64,000 bases of DNA from Geotalea sp. SG265 (GTDB lineage Bacteria; Desulfobacterota; Desulfuromonadia; Geobacterales; Geobacteraceae), in contig NZ_JAKZFT010000002.1 in the NCBI RefSeq assembly GCF_022808985.1, forward strand, positions 62,001-126,000, in the 5' to 3' direction. Below, piece after piece: positions 5,809-13,482 of the stretch; positions within the stretch are counted from its first letter, which is position 1, and each line of letters opens with the position of its first letter. The notes under the pieces were generated by a model. It searched no databases. It was not told the origin of the DNA and saw only the letters and a list, made by a program, of their open reading frames with translations. The position numbers and the translations under genes are program-made.

Positions 5809-8517
5809 CTACAGCAGCTGAATGTTGTCCAGGACCAGTGTCCCATTGGCGATGGTCAAGGCTCCCTGAATGGTCGTGTACCCAGTTTGCCCTGCAAAGG
5901 TCGTGTCTGACCACCCGCCGCTCAAGGTCAAACTGACACCTGGGCGGTTCATGACGGCATACTCCGCATAGGTAATGGTGGTAAGGGTAATCGTGCCGTT
6001 GGCCGCGGCGGTATCCAAGAGGCTTTGCAGGGTCGCCAGGGTGAAAGTTGCCGTGGCGTTGACGGCGTTGTTCAGGGAGATGAAACAGGAATTCCCCATG
6101 GTCATGGGACAGCCGCTCCAGCCGGAAAAGGTGGCATTGGCGGCGGGATTGGGGGTCAGGGTAATGGAGGTGCCGGCAGGGTACGCGCCGCAGAATACTG
6201 CCGACGGTGCGCAGGTCAGCCCGGCATCCACAGCTGTCGGGGCGGAAACGGAAATGGTACCGCTGCCGCTGCCGGCGAGATAGGCCGAAAGGGGATAGGC
6301 GCCACTTCCAACAAGAGCGACATTAACCACAGGTGATGCCGTGGAATTTGACGAAATATCGAGAGTGGCTGCATAGTCCTGTCCGGAGGATGGAGCAAAG
6401 GTCACATTGACCGTGCAGCTCCCTCCGGGGAATATGGTTGGGGTCAGGCTGTCACAGGTGCCGGGAGCGATACTGAAAGCGGCGGCACCGGTACCAGCGA
6501 CGGCAATGGAACTGATGATCAGGTTGGAAGCCCCGCCGTTGCCGATGGTGACGGCCTGGGTGGTTGAGTTTTGTGCCGCAACTCGATAGCCCAGATTCAA
6601 GGCAGCCGGCGACACAGAGATATCCTGGCTACTGGTCGCTGCGAAAACCCCGCCACCCCAAGTTCCCGCATATAGTGTCGGCGGCAATGTCCCGCTCAAG
6701 GCAAAGGCATAGACGTCGCCGTTGGTCAGACCGGTTCCCACGGGACTCCAGGTAGCGGCGTGATCGCTGCTGGCAAAGACGCCCGTCTCGGTTCCTGCGT
6801 AAAAGGTAACGGGAGCGGTTGTTGTCGCCGTGAGATTGTAAACCATGATTTGCCCTATGCCGCTGCTTGCCAGGCTCCAATTGGCACCACCATCGCTGCT
6901 TTTGTAGATGCCGCCGCAGGTGGCAGCGTAGAGGGTGGTTTCCAGAGCGGGATCGGCAGCCAGACCGTAGACGACCCCGCATGGGGCAAGGCCGGCATTG
7001 CTCTGGGTCCAGGAAACGCCGCGGTCGCCGCTGCGGTAGAATCCGCTGTTGGTCCCGGCATAAACAACGGAATCGGCCGCTGTCAAAACAGCAAACACCT
7101 CGGCGTTGGAGGGAATGCCGTTAGCCAAGGCGCCCCAGCTGCTGCCGGCATTGGTGCTGATGTAGATCCCGCTGCCGGTGCCGACATAGAGGCGCTGCGG
7201 GTCTACCCCATCCATGCCCAGGGCATGCACCTGGGCAGAGGAGATGCCGGCGTTGGCCGCCGTCCAGGTCGCCCCGCCGTCAGTAGATTTGAACACGCCG
7301 GATTGCCAGGTACCGGCATAGAGCTGGCTAGGAGTTGCGTGATTTAACAGCAATGCCTCCACGTCCGTATTAGCCAGCCCGTTGGTGCTCAAAGTCCAGT
7401 TGGTGCCGCCATCGGTACTTTTATAGAGGCCATCGTTGGTACCGATATAGACCGTTGCCGGCGCTACGGAATCGGTCACCACCGACTGAATGAAAGTGTT
7501 GCCCAGCTCTTGATTGGTGCTCTGCCAGAGGCTTCCACCATTGCTGCTTTTGAAAACGCCCCCTCCCATGGTTCCGCTAAAGAGCGTGGCGTAGCCGGCG
7601 TCGGCAGGATCATAGATCAGCGACTGGATGGCGAGAGTGGCAACGTCTCCACCGACAGGGGTCCAGGTGCCGCCACCATTGACACTGCTGAAGATGCCGG
7701 CAGTGGTACCCGCGAAGACCGTATCCAGGTTGGCCGGATGGGCAACGACGGCATGTACCGAACTGCCGGCAAGGCCGGCGGAGGTCCAGGTCATGCCGTC
7801 GCTGCTCACAAGGACACCGTTATCGGTGGCAGCATAGATTTTTTTCTGACCAGGCCCCGGGGCTAAAATCGCCAAATCCCGCGTCCAGCTCGTGCTCACA
7901 ACCTGGCTCCAGCTGGTTCCGCCATTATCGCTCCGAAAGATGCCGTTGGCAGTTCCCGCATAAAGGGTGGTGGCCACATCCGGATCTATGGCAAAGGCAT
8001 ATACCTGGGCGGTAGTCATCCCGCCATTGGCTGACTGCCAGGTGACCCCGCCGTCACTGCTTTTGTAAATGCCGTTGCCGAAGGTACCGGCATAGATGGT
8101 CCCGACAGGATCGACCCCGAGGGCAAAACCGGTTGCCGGCGCAGCACTGAGGCGCGCCCAGCTGCTTCCTCCATCGGTAGTTTTATATATGCCGCTGTCA
8201 TAGGTTCCCGCATAGATGGTGGCCGGTTGCGCTGGGTCTGCCACCAGAGCAAGGACGGTGGGATTCCCTAGGCCGTTGTTGGCGGCACTCCAGGTGACAC
8301 CGCCATCACTACTCTTGAAAACACCGCCGGAATGGGTGCCGGCATAGATGGTGGACGGGGGAATTGCCAGCAGGCATTCCACATCGCCATTCCAAGGGCC
8401 GAGGCTGGTCCATTGGTTGGCGGCGCTGGCAGTGTTCGGAGTAAACCAGCTGCTGCTACAGAAACAAAAAGTCATCAGGAAGAACAGGACGGAGAATCTT
8501 TCCTTCACCAGTGTCAT
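5809..8517 (-). CDS. Secreted BNR/VPS10-type repeat protein with C-terminal ASPM/HYDIN-like and InlB-like domains
   Basis: A 902-residue exported protein. A Sec signal peptide (about residues 1-32, ending TASAA) is followed by about 13 repeats of roughly 45 residues. Each repeat has a (Y/F)AGT..GI(Y/F)KS strand and an S(S/T)DGG..W turn, as in BNR/sialidase and YCF48-like beta-propellers. Then come an immunoglobulin-like choice-of-anchor segment (about 640-740, with SPAALNLG and FPGGSCTVNVTFAP), a glycine-rich repeat with FSGWSGC like InlB B-repeats (about 745-830), and a short C-terminal segment ending LDNIQLL. No enzymatic residues are evident. It is likely extracellular or outer-surface, with adhesive or structural roles possible. 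GGAGGG precedes ATG 8517. Confidence 0.85.
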   Translation of the reverse strand: MTLVKERFSVLFFLMTFCFCSSSWFTPNTASAANQWTSLGPWNGDVECLLAIPPSTIYAGTHSGGVFKSSDGGVTWSAANNGLGNPTVLALVADPAQPATIYAGTYDSGIYKTTDGGSSWARLSAAPATGFALGVDPVGTIYAGTFGNGIYKSSDGGVTWQSANGGMTTAQVYAFAIDPDVATTLYAGTANGIFRSDNGGTSWSQVVSTSWTRDLAILAPGPGQKKIYAATDNGVLVSSDGMTWTSAGLAGSSVHAVVAHPANLDTVFAGTTAGIFSSVNGGGTWTPVGGDVATLAIQSLIYDPADAGYATLFSGTMGGGVFKSSNGGSLWQSTNQELGNTFIQSVVTDSVAPATVYIGTNDGLYKSTDGGTNWTLSTNGLANTDVEALLLNHATPSQLYAGTWQSGVFKSTDGGATWTAANAGISSAQVHALGMDGVDPQRLYVGTGSGIYISTNAGSSWGALANGIPSNAEVFAVLTAADSVVYAGTNSGFYRSGDRGVSWTQSNAGLAPCGVVYGLAADPALETTLYAATCGGIYKSSDGGANWSLASSGIGQIMVYNLTATTTAPVTFYAGTETGVFASSDHAATWSPVGTGLTNGDVYAFALSGTLPPTLYAGTWGGGVFAATSSQDISVSPAALNLGYRVAAQNSTTQAVTIGNGGASNLIISSIAVAGTGAAAFSIAPGTCDSLTPTIFPGGSCTVNVTFAPSSGQDYAATLDISSNSTASPVVNVALVGSGAYPLSAYLAGSGSGTISVSAPTAVDAGLTCAPSAVFCGAYPAGTSITLTPNPAANATFSGWSGCPMTMGNSCFISLNNAVNATATFTLATLQSLLDTAAANGTITLTTITYAEYAVMNRPGVSLTLSGGWSDTTFAGQTGYTTIQGALTIANGTLVLDNIQLL

Positions 8518-8620
8518 GAAACCCTCCTGCCCAGCCCATTACGGGGCTGGAATAATGAGAATAACATCTTCAGCCTGCGCCATTTCCTTAGCAACTACGA
8601 TGCCGACAGCAATGGGGACA

Positions 8621-9067
8621 TCACAGGAGGAAATCGACCACCAGCCCCTTGATCTTCATGATCTGTGCGGTGATCTTGATGTGGTTCTTCTGCTCCTGCA
8701 TGATCAGGTGGTAGAGGGCATCCGCTTCCCGGTCAATGACGGTGACGACCTCGTGACAGCGCTGACCTGGACTGCCAGCGATTTCCAGTCGGTATGCTTC
8801 AGAGGTGACTTTCTTTGCGAAAGCGGAGATCAGGCTGCGAAAGCGCTTGAAGTTGACGATGGTCGGTTCCTGCTCCAGGCTGTCCCCGGCCAGATCTATC
8901 TCCTCCTTCAACTCTTGCAACTGCCCGGCATAATCGTCGGCATCCCGGGAGATCATCCCCAATTTTCTGGCAAAGGGGGAGCCTGCGGCGCCGCCGGCCT
9001 TACTGGCGGAGCTACCCTTGGTCCGTTTCTCGATCTGCCGTGATCCCGATTTTTCGTTAATGCGCAT
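8621..9067 (-). CDS. YaaR-family (DUF327) protein
   Basis: A 148-residue helical cytoplasmic protein of the YaaR/DUF327 family. The recognisable core is YAGQLQELKEEIDLAGDSL, then F.RF..LISAFAKKV.SEAY, and the end KNHIKITAQIMKIKGLVVDF. The family's role is unclear. I chose ATG 9067 because GGAG sits seven bases upstream; an upstream GTG at 9082 has no comparable RBS. It is transcribed toward the large secreted protein with about a 100-base gap that contains a small inverted repeat (CCAGCCC...GGGCTGG near 8534-8553). Confidence 0.8.
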   Translation of the reverse strand: MRINEKSGSRQIEKRTKGSSASKAGGAAGSPFARKLGMISRDADDYAGQLQELKEEIDLAGDSLEQEPTIVNFKRFRSLISAFAKKVTSEAYRLEIAGSPGQRCHEVVTVIDREADALYHLIMQEQKNHIKITAQIMKIKGLVVDFLL

Positions 9068-9097
9068 CAGTGTCTCCTGCACAGGTATCCATACACA

Positions 9098-9979
9098 TCA
9101 ATAGTACTCTTCAGCATACTCGGGGGGAGCATCCGCGTACCTCGGGATACTCCGGGCATAGACAATTGCGGTATCCACCTCTGCCACCAACCGCAAGCGG
9201 TCCTTCGGGTAGGTGCCGGCCAGGTTGAGGAAATTGGATACATGGTTGGAGCGGAGAATGGTTTTCTCCGGATTTAGACAGGAAAGCAATTCCCGGGCCT
9301 CCAGGAGCAGTTCACCTCGGGTGCACTGGCGGAGAGTCCTGATGAAGTCGTCATTATGGCGGTGGAAAAGGGTGAGGAGTGAAAAATATTCAGGATTGAC
9401 CCCGTTGACCCACGCGGCGGTGGCTTGGGCGTGGCAGAGACTCCGGTCTCGGCCGGCAAGCCCGAGGATGGCGGTGACGGAAATCTTCATGCCTGCAGTC
9501 CGAGCCTTCAACGCCTGTTCAGCCATCTCGTCAGCGCTGAAACCCTTGTTGATCGCCGCCAGTGTCGCATCGTCCCCCGATTCCAGGCCGAAATATACGA
9601 TGCGCAGCTTCTTCTGCCGTAAAGCGGCTAATTCATCGATCGTTTTGCCCGTGAGGCTGGCGGGGGACGCGTAGGAGCCTACCCTGGTCAGCTGGGGAAA
9701 AGTCAGGGAGAGGTGATCGAGGATTCGGATCAGGCGATCGAAGGGATAGACCAAGGCATCACCGTCGGCAAGAAAGACCCGGTTCACCTGGGACCGGTAG
9801 GCGGCCGGCATTGAATCAATCTCCGCCAGGACCTCGTCAAGGGGCTTCAGTCGAAACGGCTTTCCCTTGTACATTCCGCAAAAGGTGCACCGGTTCTGGG
9901 AGCAGCCGATGGTGATCTGGAAAATGAGGCTGTTGGCCTCACTGGGGGGGCGAAAAAGCGGTTCAATGTAGTTCGGCAT
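9098..9979 (-). CDS. Radical SAM protein of unknown substrate
   Basis: A protein of 293 residues (from ATG 9979; a GTG at 9985 is the alternative). GCSQNRCTFCGMYKG near residue 26 supplies the CxxxCxxC cluster motif, preceded by a short strand FQITI. Further radical SAM barrel features are ADGDALVYP, GSYASP, YFGLESGDD and TAILGLAGRD. It looks like the short Elp3/MiaB-superfamily proteins that lack a second domain. The substrate is unknown. It is the middle gene of a run with the small lipoprotein (13 bases upstream) and the YaaR protein. Confidence 0.85.
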   Translation of the reverse strand: MPNYIEPLFRPPSEANSLIFQITIGCSQNRCTFCGMYKGKPFRLKPLDEVLAEIDSMPAAYRSQVNRVFLADGDALVYPFDRLIRILDHLSLTFPQLTRVGSYASPASLTGKTIDELAALRQKKLRIVYFGLESGDDATLAAINKGFSADEMAEQALKARTAGMKISVTAILGLAGRDRSLCHAQATAAWVNGVNPEYFSLLTLFHRHNDDFIRTLRQCTRGELLLEARELLSCLNPEKTILRSNHVSNFLNLAGTYPKDRLRLVAEVDTAIVYARSIPRYADAPPEYAEEYY

Positions 9980-9992
9980 GTGCACATCCAGT

Positions 9993-10205
9993 TTATTTCA
10001 ACGTTTTCAGCCGTTCCTCGGCGATCCTGCCGTACTCGCCCGTCGGATACTTCCTGAAAATCTCTTCATAGAGCTGTTTTGCATGCTCCAGGTTATGCTG
10101 CTTCTCCTCGAACTGTGCTGTTTCCAGCAGTTTCTTACCTTGGTCGCCGGAACAGCCGCCAAGGCCGAATGTCCCGACAGCCAGAAGCAATAGCAGATGC
10201 CGCAT
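9993..10205 (-). CDS. Small lipoprotein with TPR-like helix pair
   Basis: A 70-residue protein. The first 18 residues form a lipoprotein signal peptide with lipobox LGGC, so Cys18 would be lipidated after cleavage by signal peptidase II. The mature part (about 52 residues) reads as one tetratricopeptide-like helical hairpin: LEHAKQLYEEIFRKYPTGEYGRIAEERL. Similar short proteins occur next to envelope assembly factors, but no partner is obvious here. GGAGG lies six bases before ATG 10205. Confidence 0.8.
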   Translation of the reverse strand: MRHLLLLLAVGTFGLGGCSGDQGKKLLETAQFEEKQHNLEHAKQLYEEIFRKYPTGEYGRIAEERLKTLK

Positions 10206-10237
10206 GGTTACCTCCTGATCAAGACCTGTCCAAACAA

Positions 10238-10265
10238 AAAAGCCCCGAATCGCTTCGGGGCTTTT
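10238..10265. terminator. Bidirectional intrinsic terminator after the cold-shock gene
   Basis: AAAAGCCCCGAA (10238-10249), loop TCGC, and TTCGGGGCTTTT (10254-10265) form a perfect 12-bp stem with terminal T-run. It lies between the cold-shock gene and the small lipoprotein gene, both on the minus strand, and ends the cold-shock transcript. Confidence 0.9.
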
Positions 10266-10283
10266 GTCGTTGAGACTTGATGA

Positions 10284-10484
10284 TTAATCCTTGGTGACGT
10301 TAGCCGCCTGCGGCCCTTTCGCTCCCTGGATCACATCGAAGGTCACCGCCTGCCCTTCGGCCAGCGATTTGAACCCGTCACCCTGTATGGAGGAAAAATG
10401 AACGAAGACATCTTCGCCGTTTTCCTGCTCGATAAACCCGAACCCCTTCGCATCATTGAACCATTTCACCACACCTTTTGCCAT
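10284..10484 (-). CDS. Cold-shock domain protein (CspA family)
   Basis: A 66-residue single CSD protein with both RNA-binding motifs: KGFGFI (RNP1) and DVFVHFSSI (RNP2). These proteins bind single-stranded nucleic acid and act as RNA chaperones or antiterminators. It is nearly identical to the cold-shock gene at 53700-53900 in this window; most differences lie in the middle and C-terminal third. It is a stand-alone transcription unit with promoter at 10556-10584, a leader of about 65 nt and a terminator at 10238-10265. RBS AGGAGAG precedes ATG 10484. Confidence 0.96.
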   Translation of the reverse strand: MAKGVVKWFNDAKGFGFIEQENGEDVFVHFSSIQGDGFKSLAEGQAVTFDVIQGAKGPQAANVTKD

Positions 10485-10555
10485 GCTTCGCTCTCCTGTT
10501 ACAACCGCGTGTTCTTTGAATAGGGCTTACTCCGGGGCCCGCGGAATCTCCTGCG

Positions 10556-10584
10556 TATTTACACCGTTTTGCCGAAAGGGTCAA
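10556..10584 (-). promoter_or_regulatory. Putative sigma70 promoter of the cold-shock gene
   Basis: On the minus strand TTGACC (10579-10584) and TAAATA (10556-10561) are separated by 17 bases. It predicts a 5' leader of about 65 nt before the cold-shock gene. Confidence 0.55.
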
Positions 10585-10594
10585 GATATTTGAT

Positions 10595-10622
10595 GTGGAG
10601 GCGTGGTCCACCACGCCTCCAC
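10595..10622. repeat. Perfect inverted repeat (hairpin) downstream of ppdK
   Basis: GTGGAGGCGTGGT and ACCACGCCTCCAC pair perfectly around a two-base centre (realistically 12 bp with a four-base loop). It begins 12 bases after the ppdK stop. On the minus strand it is followed by ATCAAATATCTTG rather than a T-run, so it is a poor intrinsic terminator. It may protect the 3' end of the message or be a palindromic repeat. Confidence 0.7.
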
Positions 10623-10633
10623 GAAACAAACGG

Positions 10634-13294
10634 TCAGTTTTCGCCCAATGCCGCATGGGCAGCGGCAAGGCGGGCAATGGGCACCCGGAAGGGCGAGCAG
10701 GAAACATAATCGAGACCGATTTTATGGCAGAAGATGACCGACTCGGGATCACCGCCATGCTCACCGCAGATGCCGAGCTTGATCCCCTGTCTCGTCGCCC
10801 GCCCTTTTTCGCAGGCAATCTTCACCAACTGGCCGACCCCGTTCTGATCCAGGGATACGAAGGGATCGTTCTCCAAAAGCCCGCTCTCCACGTAGAAGGG
10901 GAGGAATTTGCCCGCGTCGTCGCGGGAGAGACCGAAGGTAGTCTGGGTCAGGTCGTTGGTGCCGAAGGAGAAGAATTCCGCTTCACGGGCAATCTCGTCG
11001 GCGGTCAGGGCGGCGCGGGGAAGCTCGATCATGGTGCCGATCAGGTAGTCGATTTTCACGCCGTACCTGCCCATGACATCCTCGCAGACGGCAATGGCAT
11101 TTTCACGGAGCGTTTTCAGCTCCTTGTCCACGGCCACCAGGGGTATCATGATTTCCGGGACGATCTGGAAACCCTCGTTCTTCACCAGCTCGCAAGCAGC
11201 CTCCATGATCGCCTGGACCTGCATGTCGTAGATCTCCGGGAAGGTAAGTCCCAGGCGGCAGCCGCGGTGGCCAAGCATGGGGTTGAATTCGTGGAGGTAT
11301 TCCACCTTGTTCTTCAGCACCTTCGGCGTCACCTTCATGGTTTTCGCCAGGTCATCGATATCTTTGTCCTCCTGGGGGAGGAATTCGTGGAGCGGCGGAT
11401 CCAGGAGGCGAATGGTCACCGGCAGCCCTTTCATCTCGCGGAAGATGCCGATGAAATCACCTTTTTGCATGGGAAGAATCTTGGCCAGTGCCTTGAGCCG
11501 TCCTTCCACATCGTCAGAAAGGATCATTTCCCGGACCGCGGCAATACGATCGGCCTCGAAGAACATATGCTCCGTCCGGCAGAGGCCGATCCCTTCGGCG
11601 CCGAATTCCCGGGCGACCTTTGAATCCTTGGGGGTATCGGCATTGGTCCGCACCTTGAGCCTGCGGAACTTGTCCACCCAGCCCATGAGGGTGGCGAAAT
11701 CGCCGGTCATCTGCGGGGCGACGGTGGGCACGGCCCCTAGCATGACTTCACCGGTGGAGCCATCCAGGGTGATGACGTCACCCTTTTTGACCACTACCCC
11801 GCCGTTGGCGACAAATTGCCCTGCATTATAATCGACCTTGATATCGCCGCAGCCGGCAACACAGCATTTGCCCATACCGCGGGCGACGACGGCAGCATGG
11901 GAAGTCATGCCGCCCCGGGCGGTGAGGATGCCCTGTGCCGCATGCATGCCGTGGATGTCTTCGGGGCTGGTTTCAACCCGCACCAGGATCACCTTGTGAC
12001 CGATCTTGGCTGCCGATTCCGCCTCGTCCGCAGTGAAGACCACCTCGCCCGAAGCCGCACCAGGTGAAGCAGGCAGACCCTTGGCGATGAGCTTTTTCGC
12101 CGCATTGGGGTCCAGGGATGGGTGGAGCAGCTGATCTAGCTGGTTCGGGGCGACACGCTGCACCGCCGTTTTTTCGTCGATCAACCCCTCCTTGACCATG
12201 TCCACCGCCACTTTGATGGCTGCAGAGGCGGTGCGCTTGCCGTTACGGGTCTGGAGCATGTAGAGCTTACCCTTTTCGATGGTGAACTCGATGTCCTGCA
12301 TGTCCTTGTAATGCTTCTCCAGGATAGAGCGAATCTCCACAAGCTGCTTGTAGCAGTCGGGCAGGGTCTCCTCCATGGAAGGAAGGGGGCTGTCGCCATT
12401 GGCCTTGTTGATGGGCTGGGGGGTGCGGATACCGGCAACCACGTCCTCGCCTTGAGCGTTGATCAGGTATTCGCCGTAGAAGTAGTTCTTGCCGGTGGAT
12501 GGGTCGCGGGTAAAGGCGACGCCGGTGGCGCAGTCATTCCCCATATTGCCGAAAACCATGGACTGGACGTTTACCGCAGTCCCCCAGTCAGCAGGGATGC
12601 CGTTCAGCTTGCGGTAGGTAATGGCCCGCTGGTTCATCCATGAGCCGAAGACGGCGCCGATGGCACCCCACAGCTGTGCCTGGGGTTCTTCTGGAAATTC
12701 CTGGCCCAGGGTCTCCTTGATCTTCGCCTTGAACTTGCCCACCAGCTCCTTCCAGTCAGCGGCGGTCAGGTCCGTATCCAGGTGGACCCCTTTTTCTTCC
12801 TTCTTTTTCTCCAGGATATGCTCAAGTTCGTCCTTGTCCATGCCCATGACCACGTCCGAATACATCTGGACGAAACGGCGATAGGCATCGTAGGCAAAAC
12901 GTTCGTCGCCGCTCTGGGCAATGATCCCTTGGACGGTGGTATCGTTAAGCCCCAGGTTGAGAATGGTATCCATCATACCGGGCATGGAAGCACGGGCACC
13001 AGAGCGGACCGAAACGAGCAGCGGATTTTTGGCATCGCCAAATTTCTTCCCCATCAGTTCCTCGACCTGGCGCAGATTCTCAGCCACTTCCCCATTGAGG
13101 CCGGCAGGATAGTTGCGATCGTTCTTGTAAAACTCGGTGCAGACCTCGGTGGTTATGGTAAAGCCAGCCGGGACCGGCAGACCAATGCTGGTCATTTCGG
13201 CCAGGTTTGCCCCCTTGCCCCCGAGCAGGTTTTTCATTTCCGCGCGACCTTCCGCCTTGCCATTGCCAAAGAAATAAACATACTTTGCTGCCAT
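10634..13294 (-). CDS. ppdK: Pyruvate, phosphate dikinase
   Basis: An 886-residue enzyme that interconverts pyruvate + ATP + Pi with phosphoenolpyruvate + AMP + PPi, normally gluconeogenic in acetate-grown Geobacter-type cells. The N-terminal ATP-grasp part includes [14 protein letters not shown] and [16 protein letters not shown]. The swivelling domain carries the phospho-histidine in [16 protein letters not shown] (near residue 455). The C-terminal PEP-utiliser barrel shows [22 protein letters not shown] and the catalytic cysteine in [10 protein letters not shown]. Length is full for the family. GAGGAGG precedes ATG 13294. It is a single-gene unit. Confidence 0.98.
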   Translation of the reverse strand: MAAKYVYFFGNGKAEGRAEMKNLLGGKGANLAEMTSIGLPVPAGFTITTEVCTEFYKNDRNYPAGLNGEVAENLRQVEELMGKKFGDAKNPLLVSVRSGARASMPGMMDTILNLGLNDTTVQGIIAQSGDERFAYDAYRRFVQMYSDVVMGMDKDELEHILEKKKEEKGVHLDTDLTAADWKELVGKFKAKIKETLGQEFPEEPQAQLWGAIGAVFGSWMNQRAITYRKLNGIPADWGTAVNVQSMVFGNMGNDCATGVAFTRDPSTGKNYFYGEYLINAQGEDVVAGIRTPQPINKANGDSPLPSMEETLPDCYKQLVEIRSILEKHYKDMQDIEFTIEKGKLYMLQTRNGKRTASAAIKVAVDMVKEGLIDEKTAVQRVAPNQLDQLLHPSLDPNAAKKLIAKGLPASPGAASGEVVFTADEAESAAKIGHKVILVRVETSPEDIHGMHAAQGILTARGGMTSHAAVVARGMGKCCVAGCGDIKVDYNAGQFVANGGVVVKKGDVITLDGSTGEVMLGAVPTVAPQMTGDFATLMGWVDKFRRLKVRTNADTPKDSKVAREFGAEGIGLCRTEHMFFEADRIAAVREMILSDDVEGRLKALAKILPMQKGDFIGIFREMKGLPVTIRLLDPPLHEFLPQEDKDIDDLAKTMKVTPKVLKNKVEYLHEFNPMLGHRGCRLGLTFPEIYDMQVQAIMEAACELVKNEGFQIVPEIMIPLVAVDKELKTLRENAIAVCEDVMGRYGVKIDYLIGTMIELPRAALTADEIAREAEFFSFGTNDLTQTTFGLSRDDAGKFLPFYVESGLLENDPFVSLDQNGVGQLVKIACEKGRATRQGIKLGICGEHGGDPESVIFCHKIGLDYVSCSPFRVPIARLAAAHAALGEN

Positions 13295-13331
13295 CTCTTT
13301 CCTCCTCTTTTTTTTCCCTGAAACCTTTCTA

Positions 13332-13359
13332 AAGATACGGTCTCCATCCGGTTTTTCAA
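13332..13359 (-). promoter_or_regulatory. Possible promoter of ppdK
   Basis: On the minus strand TTGAAA (13354-13359) and TATCTT (13332-13337) are 16 bases apart, about 37 bases before the ppdK start codon. This is a moderate match only. Confidence 0.35.
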
Positions 13360-13450
13360 GGGCTGATTTTTATTAAAAGTCAACGGTTCTTCATCATCAT
13401 TAAAAAAATTTCAGGCATATTCAAAGATGCTTTAGCCAGATTAAAAAGAC

Positions 13451-13482
13451 AAAAAAACCGCTTGCCTTTCGGCTAAGCGGTT
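13451..13482 (-). terminator. glyS terminator overlapping the glyS stop codon
   Basis: On the minus strand AACCGCTTAGCC, loop GAAA, GGCAAGCGGTTTTTTT. The glyS stop TAG (13473-13475) and the two or three codons before it form the 5' arm of the stem. The T-run is seven bases. Confidence 0.85.

Noticed and set aside
8518-8620. c-di-GMP (GEMM) riboswitch or short peptide gene in front of the secreted repeat protein
   Set aside because: The GEMM consensus segments are not found. A 14-codon frame (MAQAEDVILIIPAP) exists but has no persuasive RBS or support, so I left it out.
10595-11623. Long open frame antisense to ppdK
   Set aside because: ppdK is complete and conserved on the other strand; this frame is a compositional shadow.
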